A stretch of DNA of 64,000 bases from Rhineura floridana (Eukaryota > Chordata > Lepidosauria > Squamata > Rhineuridae). The stretch spans positions 14,710,699-14,774,698 of the forward strand of contig NC_084499.1 of NCBI RefSeq assembly GCF_030035675.1, in the 5' to 3' direction. Below, piece by piece: positions 11,101 through 20,345 of this stretch (its first letter is position 1; each line of letters begins with the position of its first letter). The notes beneath the pieces are model-generated. The model was not told the DNA's origin. It did not search any database and was given only the letters and a program-made list of their open reading frames with translations. The translations under genes and the position numbers were made by a program.

Positions 11101-11395
11101 GTCTCCTTGGCCCAACACCAGGTGCAGGCCCTCACAGCCAGCTCCAAGACAGAGTGGTTTCCTGCTGACAGAGATGGAGGCTCTGTAGACCACAGCAACT
11201 ACTCCCCCCTGTCCCTGCAGCCTGTGCTGGTGTTGCACCGAGTATCCAGGAGGGCAAAGCTGGGTCAGATCAACTTCTCCCAGCTCACCCACCCAGGTCC
11301 ACATGGGAGCATAACTTCGTGCTAAAGACGCTCTTTTTACCTCCGTTTTCTGTTTGCGCTGTCTACAGTAACGGATCAAGTGCAGCGGCAAACAC
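8199..11395 (-). mobile_element. L2 LINE, nearly full-length but decayed
   Basis: The minus strand reads, from 11391 downward: an endonuclease N-terminus with 'VYRPLCCPA' and 'MIVLGDFNVHAG' (10888-11391), an endonuclease end plus linker containing 'WSDHVLV' (10157-10861), RT with 'DLSAAFDTIDYGILLGQL' (9615-9932), 'CCGVPQGTIFSPMLFNIY' (9363-9545) and the C-terminal 'LHWLPICYRAKFKVL' (8757-9113). The 3' UTR begins at 8199. Frames are broken by several frameshifts and stops. Between 'MKPLG' and 'DSVVSWMRANK' about 35 residues, including the catalytic YADD box, are missing without loss of frame. A SINE-A lies in its 3' UTR. Its 3' end is next to the 5' truncation of the CR1. Confidence 0.88.
8311..8513 (-). 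mobile_element. SINE-A inserted in the L2 3' UTR
   Basis: A minus-strand SINE-A with B box 'gttcgaatcc'. The flanking repeats cagactttgaaat (8298-8310) and cagactttaaaat (8514-8526) match at 12 of 13 positions, so they are the TSD. The SINE is therefore younger than the L2. Confidence 0.88.
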
Positions 11396-12765
11396 AGTGT
11401 TTTCTAGTCACACTTGAGGGGAAGCATCAATCACACAGTTTCCTAAAGACCAAACCCTCTAATTTAATATTCCCACTCCCTCTTGTTACCTGGCAACTGA
11501 GCATGCTCAGTTTGTTCTACTCATTAAAAAACAACCTGGAAGTGCGATTATTTGTATTTTCACCAGTACAATACAGCTGAAATACGAATCTTTGTTTCAG
11601 CAGTGTTATGCTTTTGTGCACAAGTTGGGGGGGGGAAGAAAAGAAAAGCACCCTTTACAGCAACATAAGGAGAGAGAAGCAGTTTCTCTTCATCTCACAG
11701 GAAATGAAATGAATGAAGGGAGGAGGAGGGAGTGGGCGTGGAGAGGGGAATGACTGACACACCCACCTAAAAGCATCGGAGCACAGCGTTAGCAAGCCCT
11801 AGAGATATGGAGTGGAGGGATTCCTCCCTTCCCTTTTTTGGATTATGAGAAGATTGGGTTAGTACGGATTTACAGGGGGAAAACTATGTGACAGCTTCTG
11901 TTTGCCAGTAACGTCATGTGAACCATGCAAATTAAAAGCTGATGCAAGTAGCACTAGACACACAGTAAATCGCAGTGTGCCCTATGTGTCTGTATGAGAG
12001 TGAGAGAGATCTGGACAGAGAGGGGAGATAGATGCAGTTTAGGAGGAGATTGCCTCCCTTCTTTGTCTTAAACACAATCAGACGCAGACTCCTTCCTTGG
12101 ACATGGCAACACAGCTGGAACAGGACAAAAGAAAAGATGGTAGAGAAAAGAAAAGATAGCAGAATTCTCTGGCAAGAAAAGAGGCCCATAGGCCTTGCAG
12201 AGACCTGACCATGACCTGTGGCTGCAATGAGGAACGCTGGAAACCTTGACTCATCTCTGAATTACATTTCATAAAAAGCCCATTAAAGTTTGAACTTTGC
12301 AAAGCTCTCTCTCTGCGTGTGTGTGTGTGTGTGTGTGTGCATGTGCGTGTGTTGCTGGGGAGGCTGAAAAGTATCTTTCATAAAGAGCTTATCTGGCTGA
12401 GAGATACGCTGCCTTAAAACCATCCAGCAGAAGCCTTAAGATATCAAAACAATTGCAATATGAGACATGGAAATGCAATTGGGGAACTTGAATTAGTGGA
12501 ACTGAATCTGAGGGATGCTGCTACCACCACCAAAGGACGTTGTTGGCTCTTTGATCAGATAAGAGAGGAAAGGGCAGGCTGATGCTTTGGGTAACCCTTG
12601 AAATAAAACAAAGACTGCTGTCCAACCAATAATTAGAAGCATCTTCTCATTACTTTACCAGCCGCTGTATTAACTTCTTTATTACTAAAGCAAAGCCTAC
12701 TTTTGCATTCGCTTGCTAAGCCAAACCAAAGGCTTTGCTACAATCGATGGGTTGCATCCAATACT
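11396..12765. other. Unassigned DNA, no gene seen
   Basis: Largely single-copy in appearance. It holds a purine-rich stretch (11630-11760) and a (GT)n run. The region just upstream of the L2 5' end (11396-11500) could be L2 5' UTR, but I cannot prove that. Confidence 0.4.
12315..12352. repeat. (GT)n microsatellite
   Basis: Uninterrupted GT dinucleotides for about 24 bp with flanking imperfect units. Confidence 0.9.
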
Positions 12766-13215
12766 GATTGGAGGGCATTCTCTGTGGCAGCCCCTAAGTT
12801 GTGGAACTCCATTTCCATAGATTAGAGGCGGCTGGTGGCTCCAACGTTGGTTAGGCAGTGACTCTGCTTCGTGTTTTAGTCCAAACTTTCAAGGAGTTGT
12901 CCACAGCACCTTGGACAGCTCTTTGAAAGTTCATATTAAAATTCGGAGTGGATTCACTGCTCCACTGACATTGAAGCCACCAGTCGCCACTGCCACAGAG
13001 GTGTGCCTGGCAACTTCACGGTCGAGTTTTTGGTGAATGATGAAGATGCACCTCTAAACCCTAGCTTTTGGCACCTGAGATGTATTTTTTTCGGACCTGT
13101 TTTTGTGATGTTTGTGATTGTAAGTTGTTTCCAATGGTTTTAAGGATGCATTTTAAACTGTTGTAAACCGCCTGGGACCTCAGAGTGAAGGGTGAGTAAT
13201 AAATTAAAATAAATC
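12766..13215 (+). mobile_element. L2 LINE 3' fragment, split by a foldback
   Basis: The left part (12766-12832) has the L2 C-terminal 'gtggaactcc' segment. The right part (12993-13215) has the 3' UTR 'aaccgcctgggacctcag' and an AT-rich tail. The FB160 element at 12833-12992 separates them. Confidence 0.7.
12833..12992. mobile_element. FB160 foldback, hAT-like
   Basis: The ends are inverted repeats ('gcggctggtggct' at the left, the complement of 'agccaccagtcgcc' at the right). The flanks ccatagat (12825-12832) and ccacagag (12993-13000) agree at 6 of 8 positions, consistent with an old 8-bp hAT TSD. It lies inside an L2 fragment. Confidence 0.7.
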
Positions 13216-13239
13216 ATAATAATTAACGGCAGAGAAATA

Positions 13240-13490
13240 AGAATGGACTTTACGTGCCTTAATGGTTGCTGCTAAAAGACTTATATTACAAGCCTGGAAG
13301 GACAAATACCTACCAACTATTATGCAATGGTCTGATGACCTAAACATCCTTGCTACATTTGAGTATACTTCTGTAAACACCAACTTTGTCTGGATACACA
13401 TTTGGACAACATATACTGAGCTACTGTATATGTGTAAACTAAAATGGATGTATAGATGTTTAAATGTTTTGTTAATGTGAGCTGAATTAT
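13240..13490 (+). mobile_element. L1-like ORF2 C-terminal fragment
   Basis: A short frame (13262-13480) with 'AAKRLILQAWKDKYLPTI' resembles the C-terminal region of L1 ORF2. It is the only L1-like piece I recognise here, short and uncertain. Confidence 0.4.
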
Positions 13491-13494
13491 AATA

Positions 13495-13610
13495 CTCATA
13501 ACCCTACTTGGAGTAGACCCACTCAGATCAATGGACTTAAGTTATTCATGTCTGTTGATTTCTACAGATCTTCTCTGAGGAGGACTAGCATTAGATATAA
13601 CCCTATGATT
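13495..13610. repeat. FB120 foldback copy
   Basis: Diverged two-armed copy: 'cttggagtagacccact' on the left and 'ttctctgaggaggactag' on the right. Confidence 0.65.
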
Positions 13611-13689
13611 ATTACGATTATTCAAACACTCAGACTGGTTAGATTGCAGGCCCTTGGCTGCATTTGTCTACACCCACACTCTGCAGATA

Positions 13690-13910
13690 TAGAAATTGCC
13701 TCACTAGATCAGACCAAGAAAACATTTAATCCAGCCTTTTGTTTCCAACAACAGTCCGGAAGATCCCTCTGGAAAGTACACAAACAGAGCATGAAGGACA
13801 TGGCCTTCCCAAGTGACTTGTCCCCAGAATTTGGTTTACTGCCTCTGTCCATGGAGAGTCCATTTCGCTGTCACTCCCAGTAGCCACTGATAGATCTGTT
13901 CTCCATGAAA
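13690..13910 (-). mobile_element. CR1 3' fragment
   Basis: The minus strand matches the CR1 3' end, including 'agtagccactgatag' followed by 'ttctccatgaa', as at 5890-5925. It is heavily diverged. Confidence 0.55.
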
Positions 13911-13967
13911 AATGATGCCATATAGCATGCACTTTCTCTGAATACTACTGGGAATTACAGCATTGAT

Positions 13968-14095
13968 CAGGGGTAGCCAACCTGGTGCCCTCCAGGTGTT
14001 GCTGGACTACAGCTCCTGACACCCATCAGCTGGCATGGCCAATGCTCAGGGGTGATGTGAGATGTAGTTCAACAATTCCTATTCCTATGACTGTA
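13968..14095. mobile_element. FB136 foldback, right end eroded
   Basis: Starts CAGGGGTAGCCAACCTGG and contains the 'gccctccaggtgttgctg' arm. The opposite arm is recognisable only as 'gatgtagttcaacaa'. Confidence 0.65.
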
Positions 14096-14176
14096 TTGGA
14101 TTTTAAATTATTGTAACCCACCCTGAGACCTGCTGGTGAAGGGGGGGGTTAACATAATCAACATCATACTCTAGAG

Positions 14177-14304
14177 CAGTCTTTGTACCTCCCGATGTTG
14201 TTGGACCACAACTCCCATCTTTCCTGATCATTGACAATGCTGGCTGAGGCTGATGGGATTTGTGGTCCAACAACATCTGGAGGCACACTGGTTGGGAAAG
14301 GCTG
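14177..14304. mobile_element. FB136 foldback with perfect 8-bp TSD
   Basis: Begins CAGTCTTTG, ends GGGAAAGGCTG, with long inverted arms around 'ggaccacaactcccat' and 'gatgggatttgtggtcc'. The perfect TSD ctctagag occurs at 14169-14176 and 14305-14312, which assigns the family to the 8-bp-TSD (hAT) type. Confidence 0.88.
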
Positions 14305-14454
14305 CTCTAGAGGGCACCAGATTGGCTGTCCCTTTTTTAGATATTCCATGTAAAGAGCCGGCTCAATGCAAAAACATCATGGGGCCAAATGGGACCATGC
14401 TACCCAAGAGTAGAGCTAGCCGGATCTGTCAATTTCACTTCTAAGCTAGTGGAC

Positions 14455-14673
14455 ATCCCTACCTCTTGGGGCAGCAAATTCCATGTATCAATGGTGTGAG
14501 GAAGTCCTTTCTTTCTACATTCTGCGTCTACTACAGCCAATTAGTTTCACTGGCCGACCCCACGTTCTAGTGTTATGGGAGAGGGGGAAGAAGCTCTCTC
14601 TCCCTCTCTCTCCCTCTCTCTCCTCTCCTTCCACAGCACGCATAAAGTTATGCACCTCTGTATGTATTTCCCT
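14455..14673 (-). mobile_element. CR1 fragment with expanded CT tract
   Basis: The minus strand matches the CR1 ORF2 C-terminus; 'cacgttctagtgttatggga' parallels 6070-6090 of the long copy. A (TCTCTCCC)n tract at 14595-14630 expands the purine-rich part of the coding sequence. A SINE-A is inserted at its right edge. Confidence 0.7.
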
Positions 14674-14850
14674 CAGGACAGCCAGTGTGGTGTAGTGGTT
14701 AAGGTGTTGGACTACGACCTGGGAGACCAGGGTTCGAAACCCCACATAGCCATGAAGCTCACTGGGTGACCTTGGGCCAGTAACTGCCTCTCAGCCTCAT
14801 GAAAACCCTATTCAGAGGGCTGTGACCTGAAGGCAGGACATTTACATTTA
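14674..14850 (+). mobile_element. SINE-A with perfect 13-bp TSD
   Basis: Plus strand: A box in 'gtggtgtagtggttaag', B box 'gggttcgaaaccc', shortened tail 'gacctgaaggcaggac'. TSD tatgtatttccct at 14661-14673 and 14851-14863 is perfect. Confidence 0.93.
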
Positions 14851-14924
14851 TATGTATTTCCCTGACTGCACAGTCCCTTGCAAGCATCCTCAAGGGATGC
14901 TAGAGGAATCTGATCTTTCTGAAT

Positions 14925-15235
14925 CCCAGTACAAAGTGATCTAATCCTCAGTGGGGGCTGGCCCCTTACGGCAAACGCGGCACTGCCCTGCCAACCTCTG
15001 TCTGCTCTCAACCAGTCCTCCACTTGCCTTCCTTCCTACTTACAACCAGTCCAGGGGGTGGCCCAGGCTGTCAGCTTCCTCCTATTTAGTCTCAGGATTG
15101 CCCCTTGTAGAACTCAGCAAGGAGGAGGAAGATGGGGGCAAAACTAGAATGAGTCCCCACCTGTCATTGGCTCTGCCTCTGCCTTATGTCCACCCAGTCC
15201 CCTTGGACGCCAGCCGCCCCTGGCAGAAAGTCTGT
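14925..15235 (+). repeat. Q repeat copy
   Basis: Aligns along its length with the copies at 15796-16180 (+), 48596-48890 (-) and 52598-52960 (-). Shared blocks include 'ggcactgccctgccaac', 'tcctatttagtctcag' and 'acaaaactagaatgag'. No coding capacity or family name is recognised. Confidence 0.75.
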
Positions 15236-15344
15236 CCGCTCTATTCCATTCTTCTCTTTTCCCTTTTGCATGTTCTAATATATTAATAAAAAGCTGCATA
15301 CTGTAACAGCATCACATCTGCAACCCTCCCGCCTCTGCAAGAAG

Positions 15345-15510
15345 CTCAGATTTTCATCCCATTTAACCCCCACAACAAACCTGCGAGGTAGGCTAGGTCA
15401 GGAGAAAGAGAGAGGAAAGGAAGAGAGGCCATTCAGTGAACTTCACAGTCAAGCCGGGACTGGAACTCAGGTCTCACTAATCCGTTCAGTTCAGCCCTCT
15501 ATCCCCAACG
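15345..15510 (-). mobile_element. SINE-A' fragment
   Basis: The minus strand carries the tail core (complement of 'aacctgcgaggtaggctagg') and a decayed head. Confidence 0.6.
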
Positions 15511-15579
15511 CTGAGGTCATTTCAGAATGCATTCCTCTCCGATAGATCAGTTTCTGCAGGAACTCATGTGCCAAACAGG

Positions 15580-15787
15580 CAGTGCCGTAACTAGGCAGGT
15601 GCAACAGGTGCACAGGCCCAGGGCCCAGGACGAAGGGGCCCCTGAAATGGATTTGCTGAAATGAAAATTATTTATAAACAATTGTTATATTGTATTTGTT
15701 TTATTATTAGTTCCCCCCCCCAAAAAAAATTAAGGGGCCCAAAAAAAAACCTTGCACAGGGCACATGAAAAGCTAGTTACGCTACTG
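15580..15787. mobile_element. hAT-like non-autonomous element, 208 bp
   Basis: The ends are inverted: CAGTGCCGTAACTAGG on the left, complement CAGTAGCGTAACTAGC on the right. The perfect 8-bp TSD caaacagg lies at 15572-15579 and 15788-15795. No coding capacity. Confidence 0.92.
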
Positions 15788-15795
15788 CAAACAGG

Positions 15796-16180
15796 CCCAG
15801 CCTGACATTTTACTGCTTGAGGCGAAGGGCAAGATAGTGTGGCCTTTCCCATTCCACGTACAGGAGCTGATTGGAGTGGTAGAGTGGAGGCTAGCCCAGT
15901 AGGGCAACTGTGGCACTGCCCCACCAACTTCAGTCTGCCCTTATCCAGCCCCCTTCTTGCCTGCCCCCCTTTTTTACAACCAATCCGGGGGTAACCTTCC
16001 ATTGGCAGCCTCCTCCTCTTTAGTCTCAGTTCTGGCCTTTTAGAATTCAGCAGGGAAGGGGGTGGGGACAAAACTAGAATGAGTTTGCTCCTCTTCTCAT
16101 TGGCTCTGGCTTCGCCTCTGTTGGGCTCCTCACCTTCTGCCCTACCAGTCCCAATGGGGCACCAGCCGCTGCAGCTAATC
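15796..16180 (+). repeat. Q repeat copy
   Basis: A second plus-strand Q copy with a longer 5' part, about 900 bp from the first. The 208-bp hAT element lies at its left side. Confidence 0.72.
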
Positions 16181-17529
16181 CCATACCACCCAGACTAATG
16201 GGTAGTCAGAAAGCAGCTCTCCATCGGATTTTTGCATTTCTCTGTGGTACAGTTCTCTGCTAGAAATACATTTAAGAGTAATTAAAATGTTCCATCATTG
16301 GAGAGAAAATCTTTTCTACACGTAAACGCAAATGTTCATGCTGATTTTTTTTTAAAGAGTGGCATGGATGGGAAACAGACGGATCGATTCGTTCATCTAC
16401 TTTGATTTAGGCCCCATTGAGTTCAGTGGGATTTATTTCCAGGTTGTTGTGTGTCAGATAGGGATGGAGGGATCTGTCGATTTTGGTTCTTTCCCTGTCT
16501 CATTTTTCAAATCTTTAATTCAGTCGAGGGAGCTGCTGTTTGAATGCTCCCCCATGGAAAGCAAAGCAAAACAAGACAAAAGCCTATTCTCCTTGTCCGG
16601 AGACAACTGGGTTTGAATCCTCCTTCCTGATGTGCCAATTTTCTATGCACAGGGAGGGGACTTTTGAGGGTGGTTGAGACAGCATTCAGTCATGAGAGCG
16701 ACTTTCTTTTACTGGCGGTGGCTGACAGAAGTAGTGGTCCAAAACCTGTGGGGGGCACCAGGATGCCTGATTCCCCTCCCACGGCCTGCATCCTGAAGTA
16801 CATGAATCACACACGTCCCAGTAGCCTGAAGTACATGAATTCAGGGAGAACGTTTTGTGCTGATTGCACAAACTGAGCCTTGCTTGCTATTAAATAACTA
16901 AGTGCCTTGACCCTTCCCTTAAAAAAAAGAAAAGAAATCTAGGTGAAAATTATTTGTGCCTTATATTACGAGCAGCTGGGTATGCTGGTGGACACCCCCC
17001 CCCAGTCCGAGGCAACCCTCCCCAAAACACGAGCGCAGCGACTGCCCGCTGATTATCACACTTTATCATTCTCCTTGCGCTGGAATCAATGGCAGGGTGG
17101 TTAAAGGTCTATCTAGTTGGCCGTTTCTCCATTAATGAGTTTATAGCAAATCTGCCACCATACAGTTTTGTGTTTTGTGTTCCCCTTCTCACACTTTTTT
17201 TTTTTATCGATTTCAGTAAAAAGGGTAATTTGAAGACAGACTGGGCTGACGTATTTGGGAGGGTGATTGCATGACAGGGGGGTTGGGGTTGGGGAGGAAG
17301 GAAACTGGGCGCATAAAGGGCAAACATAGAGCACGCAGAAGAGGGGAAAAATGTGGTTTGCAGCCCATTCATTTTTGGGGGGATTTTTTGTAGTTTGGAA
17401 GCTTGGCCCATAATAAGTGAAAGTGAAAGGCCAGAGCATGTCCGCATTTCCTGCTCGGTAGAGCTGTGTGTCTGAACCAGTTTGAATTAGTAGTGTAGAA
17501 CCAGCATCACGTAGGGACAGGATGGGTCT
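16181..17529. other. Mostly unassigned DNA
   Basis: No exon is recognised. A small R fragment, minus orientation, lies at about 16459-16525 ('agggatggagggatctgtcg'). The rest looks single-copy with short homopolymers. Confidence 0.45.
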
Positions 17530-17565
17530 TAGACCACATTCACACCATACATTTATTCCACTATT

Positions 17566-17867
17566 AAAAAAGGTAAAGGTGTCCCCGCACTTGTAGTGCG
17601 AGTCGTTTCCGACTCTTAGGGTGACGTCTTGCAACGTTTACTAGGCAGACCGTATATATGGGGTGGGGTTGCCAGTTCCTTCCCCGGCCTTTCTTTACCC
17701 CCCAGCGTATGCCGGGTACTCATTTCAATGACCACGGATGGATGGAAGACTGAGTGGACCTCGACCCCTTTTACCGGAGATTCGACTTCCTCCTTCTGTT
17801 GGAATCGAACTCCGGCCGTGAGCAGAGCTTCGGCTGCGTTACCGCCTCTTACCACTCTGCGCCACGG
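17566..17867 (-). mobile_element. Sauria-type SINE
   Basis: The minus strand starts 'ccgtggcgcagagtggta' (A box), has B box 'gagttcgattcc', a central body, an RTE/BovB-like tail region ('aagagtcggaaacgactcg') and ends in ACCTTT units ('cacctttacctttttt'). This architecture defines Sauria SINEs, which are known from squamates. Confidence 0.8.
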
Positions 17868-17875
17868 TCAACAGT

Positions 17876-18060
17876 CATGGCTAGGGATGGAAAGACATGT
17901 CTGTTTCGGTTCTCTCAGTTTCTCACTTTTCCAATGTTAAATTCAGTCCTCTACATTTCTACAGCGATCTGCAATTTTTTTCAAAAAATCCTCATGAAAA
18001 TTCTCCACCATTTGAGTGCGAATTTCTCCAAATAAACACATTTTTGTAGGCAGTTTTGAC
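17876..18060 (-). repeat. R repeat, partial
   Basis: Begins 'agggatggaaagacatgtct' and runs through the family blocks 'aaattcagtcctctacattt' and 'aatcctcatgaaaattctc'. The distal half is absent. Confidence 0.75.
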
Positions 18061-18285
18061 AAAGTTCCTCCTCACAGAGCGACAGTCTCCAGAGTTCCCT
18101 GGAAGAGAGATTGATAGTTAAGCCCCGCTGGAAACTGTCGCTCTGTGAGGGGAATAGGTGTCACCTAACAACTCTCAGTACCCTTTGCAAACTACAGTTC
18201 CCAGGATTCTTTGGGAGAAGCCATGACTGTTTAAAGTGGTATGATGTTGCTGTAAATGTACAATGCCGATGGGGCCATAGAGGAA

Positions 18286-18945
18286 AATGCAAAGTTTCTT
18301 TTAATTTCACCATGCTGCTTTCAAAAACAAACAAACATAATGCACTAGCAGATATTTCCAGTTTTAGAACACAAAGCTTGGGGAAATATTCTTGTCAGAC
18401 ATTGTGGCCAGCTGAGATTGTATCCTGAGCTCCTTAAAGTATGCTGGGCTTTTGGAAATACTAGCCTAAGCAGTTCTGAGCAATATTTCGGGAAAGCATT
18501 ATATTGGCTTTAGCTACTATAAGTCTAGCATTAGTAACAAAACTCCAGTCCGGTACATGATGAAAACAAAGCATTCTTAAAAGATGGGTATGTTTAAAAT
18601 CAACATAACCTGGGGTTATATAAAAGATTCCCTGATTTCAAAAGATGGGATCACTTACCTTGACAATTAAAGCCCACCATTTTCTGATTGTTTCAAAATT
18701 AATTAATTTATAAACCATACACAGGGCATGATCCAGCCCATTGTTAAGAGTTCTTAAATGCCCTTGATTCCAATAGGAGAATAAAGCATGTGCTTTAAAT
18801 CATTGCCATTGAAATCAAGGGGACTTAAATGCATTTAATTTGGCTAGAATCTGTCATGCTGCCTTGGGTGAGGGGAATATGCCCAAGGTGTTGAATGACA
18901 TCAAAATCACAATAAAATAGCCTTGGGAACATGCAATAATCTGTT
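18286..18945. other. Unassigned DNA, no gene seen
   Basis: AT-rich, no recognised family or exon. Confidence 0.4.
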
Positions 18946-18949
18946 TAAA

Positions 18950-19125
18950 GCAATGGGTTGTGTATTCACTAACATGGCTAACTGAGGTCTATTAATTTCA
19001 GTGGGTCTACTCTGCATAGGGCCTAGTTGAACACGTCCCATAGGGTGGTCTTCAATAGTAGTCCTACTCAGAGTAGACCCATTGAACGTAATGTACAAGA
19101 CTAACGTAGGTTCATTAATTTCTAC
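18950..19125. repeat. FB120 copies, diverged
   Basis: Contains arms in both senses: 'tttcagtgggtctactctgc' and 'ctactcagagtagaccca'. It probably represents two overlapping or nested copies. Confidence 0.65.
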
Positions 19126-19294
19126 TCAAAATTAGTGTTCCTAATTACCAGCCCACCAATTATTAATGGTTTAGCTTTGACTACTCCACAGTATTATGTA
19201 AATTGCTCTGTTCTTTGCAATCAGTCTGGCAGCCAAGGCCCACTGAGACCTTACACCCTTTGCCTCCAAGGAAGAACCTCGTTGCAAAGGTGAA

Positions 19295-19426
19295 ACCAGC
19301 CTGGCCCATCCATCAGCCAAAGAAGAAGCAACTGTCAGTTGGAGCCTAGTGCTCTTTCTGACAGAGAGGAGTAAACAAGTTCCCTCCAGCTGTTCCTTCT
19401 TTGACCGATGGATGAGCCAGGCTGGT
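19295..19426. repeat. Unassigned inverted repeat
   Basis: Arms 19295-19333 and 19387-19426 are reverse complements over most of their length ('accagcctggcccatccatc' versus 'gatggatgagccaggctggt'). It resembles a foldback element but no second copy occurs in the window. Confidence 0.6.
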
Positions 19427-19497
19427 CCATGTTAGGCCTATTTGTTTAATAATAAAATTGGTGATGGAGATCACTGTGGCTTGCAAGACTATGTGTT

Positions 19498-19600
19498 TTA
19501 TCCAACTAAATTCTACTCAGGGTAGTCCCATTAAATTCCAATGAATCAGTTCTCCTCTGAGAAGACCTGAATAGGGTAAAACACCATCAATTCAATTGGA
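19498..19600. repeat. FB120 copy, eroded
   Basis: 'attctactcagggtagtccc' and 'tctcctctgagaagacc' are degenerate arms. Confidence 0.5.
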
Positions 19601-19764
19601 ATGAATAAATCTAAATTAGCAGAATGACACTGCTCTCTCTCCTATCATCAAAATGGCTGCAAGAAGCACATATCCATATTTGAAGGACCTACCAGGCATG
19701 AAGTTCTTCAGTGGAAGGCCTGCTCTAGGTGTCCTCATCATCTGAAATGAGACAATGATGTGGC

Positions 19765-19925
19765 TGAACGTGGCTACCAGGGAGGGCCTTTTCAGTGGTG
19801 GTACCTCAGTTGTGGAATGCTCTCCCCAGAGAAGTTCACCTGGAGCCTCCCTTACTCTCATTTCAGCACCAGGAAAAGATCTTTTTAATTTCCCCAAGCT
19901 TTTGAGATACAATTTTAATCCAACT
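19765..19925 (+). mobile_element. L2 C-terminal fragment
   Basis: Plus-strand 'gagggccttttcagtggtgg' and 'ttgtggaatgctctcccc' match the L2 C-terminal coding segment. It ends at 'gatacaattttaatccaa'. Confidence 0.6.
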
Positions 19926-19934
19926 GACCGGACA

Positions 19935-20110
19935 TGGCAAACTTTGGGTCATTAATTTCCAATGGGTCTACTCTAAGAAGACTCATTGGGTTGTATTCAA
20001 CTAAGCCTTACTCAGAGTAGAACCCACTGGAATAAATGAACTAAGCTAGTCATGTTTCTTAACTTCAATGGGTCTACTCTTAGTAGGACAAGCATTGAAT
20101 ACCATCCATT
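19935..20110. repeat. FB120, tandem partial and full copies
   Basis: A partial arm (19940-19985) adjoins a full two-armed copy (19988-20107) with 'cttactcagagtagaaccca' and 'aatgggtctactcttagtag' as inverted arms. Confidence 0.75.
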
Positions 20111-20146
20111 GAAATTAATTGACCTAAGTTAGAAATATAGGAACAC

Positions 20147-20344
20147 AGGAATATAGGAAGCTGTCATACACTGAGTCAGACCATTCATCCTTCTAGGTCA
20201 GTACTGTCTACACTGATTGGCAGCAACTGTCCAGGGTTTCAGACAAGAGGACATTCCCAGCTCTACCTGGAGATGCCAGGGATTGAACCTGGGGCCTTCT
20301 GCATGCAAGGCAGATGCTCTACCACTGAGCTATAGTCCTTTCCT
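20147..20344 (-). mobile_element. SINE-B
   Basis: A full-length minus-strand copy. Its head, read on that strand, gives 'tagctcagtggtagagcatc', the anticodon-loop region 'cttgcatgcag' and the B box 'ggttcaatccc'. A second SINE-B in the same orientation follows directly. Confidence 0.88.
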
Positions 20345-20345
20345 T

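Larger units (their letters stand above)
17530..18285. mobile_element. FB330 foldback, disrupted by other elements
   Basis: The left end 'cattcacaccatacattt' (17536-17553) and right part 18061-18285 ('gattctttgggagaagcc') match the intact copy at 54153-54488. Between them lie a Sauria SINE (17566-17867) and an R fragment (17876-18060). The remnant 'aacagtcatggct' between those two belongs to FB330. A strong internal palindrome remains at 18071-18153. Confidence 0.75.

Noticed and set aside
17089-17634. 112- and 173-codon minus-strand frames as genes
   Set aside because: No domain recognised; the larger runs into FB330 and Sauria SINE sequence.
20147-20344. tRNA-Ala gene
   Set aside because: The tRNA-like head is part of SINE-B, repeated many times here with the same non-tRNA body and tail, so it is a retroposon, not a tRNA gene.
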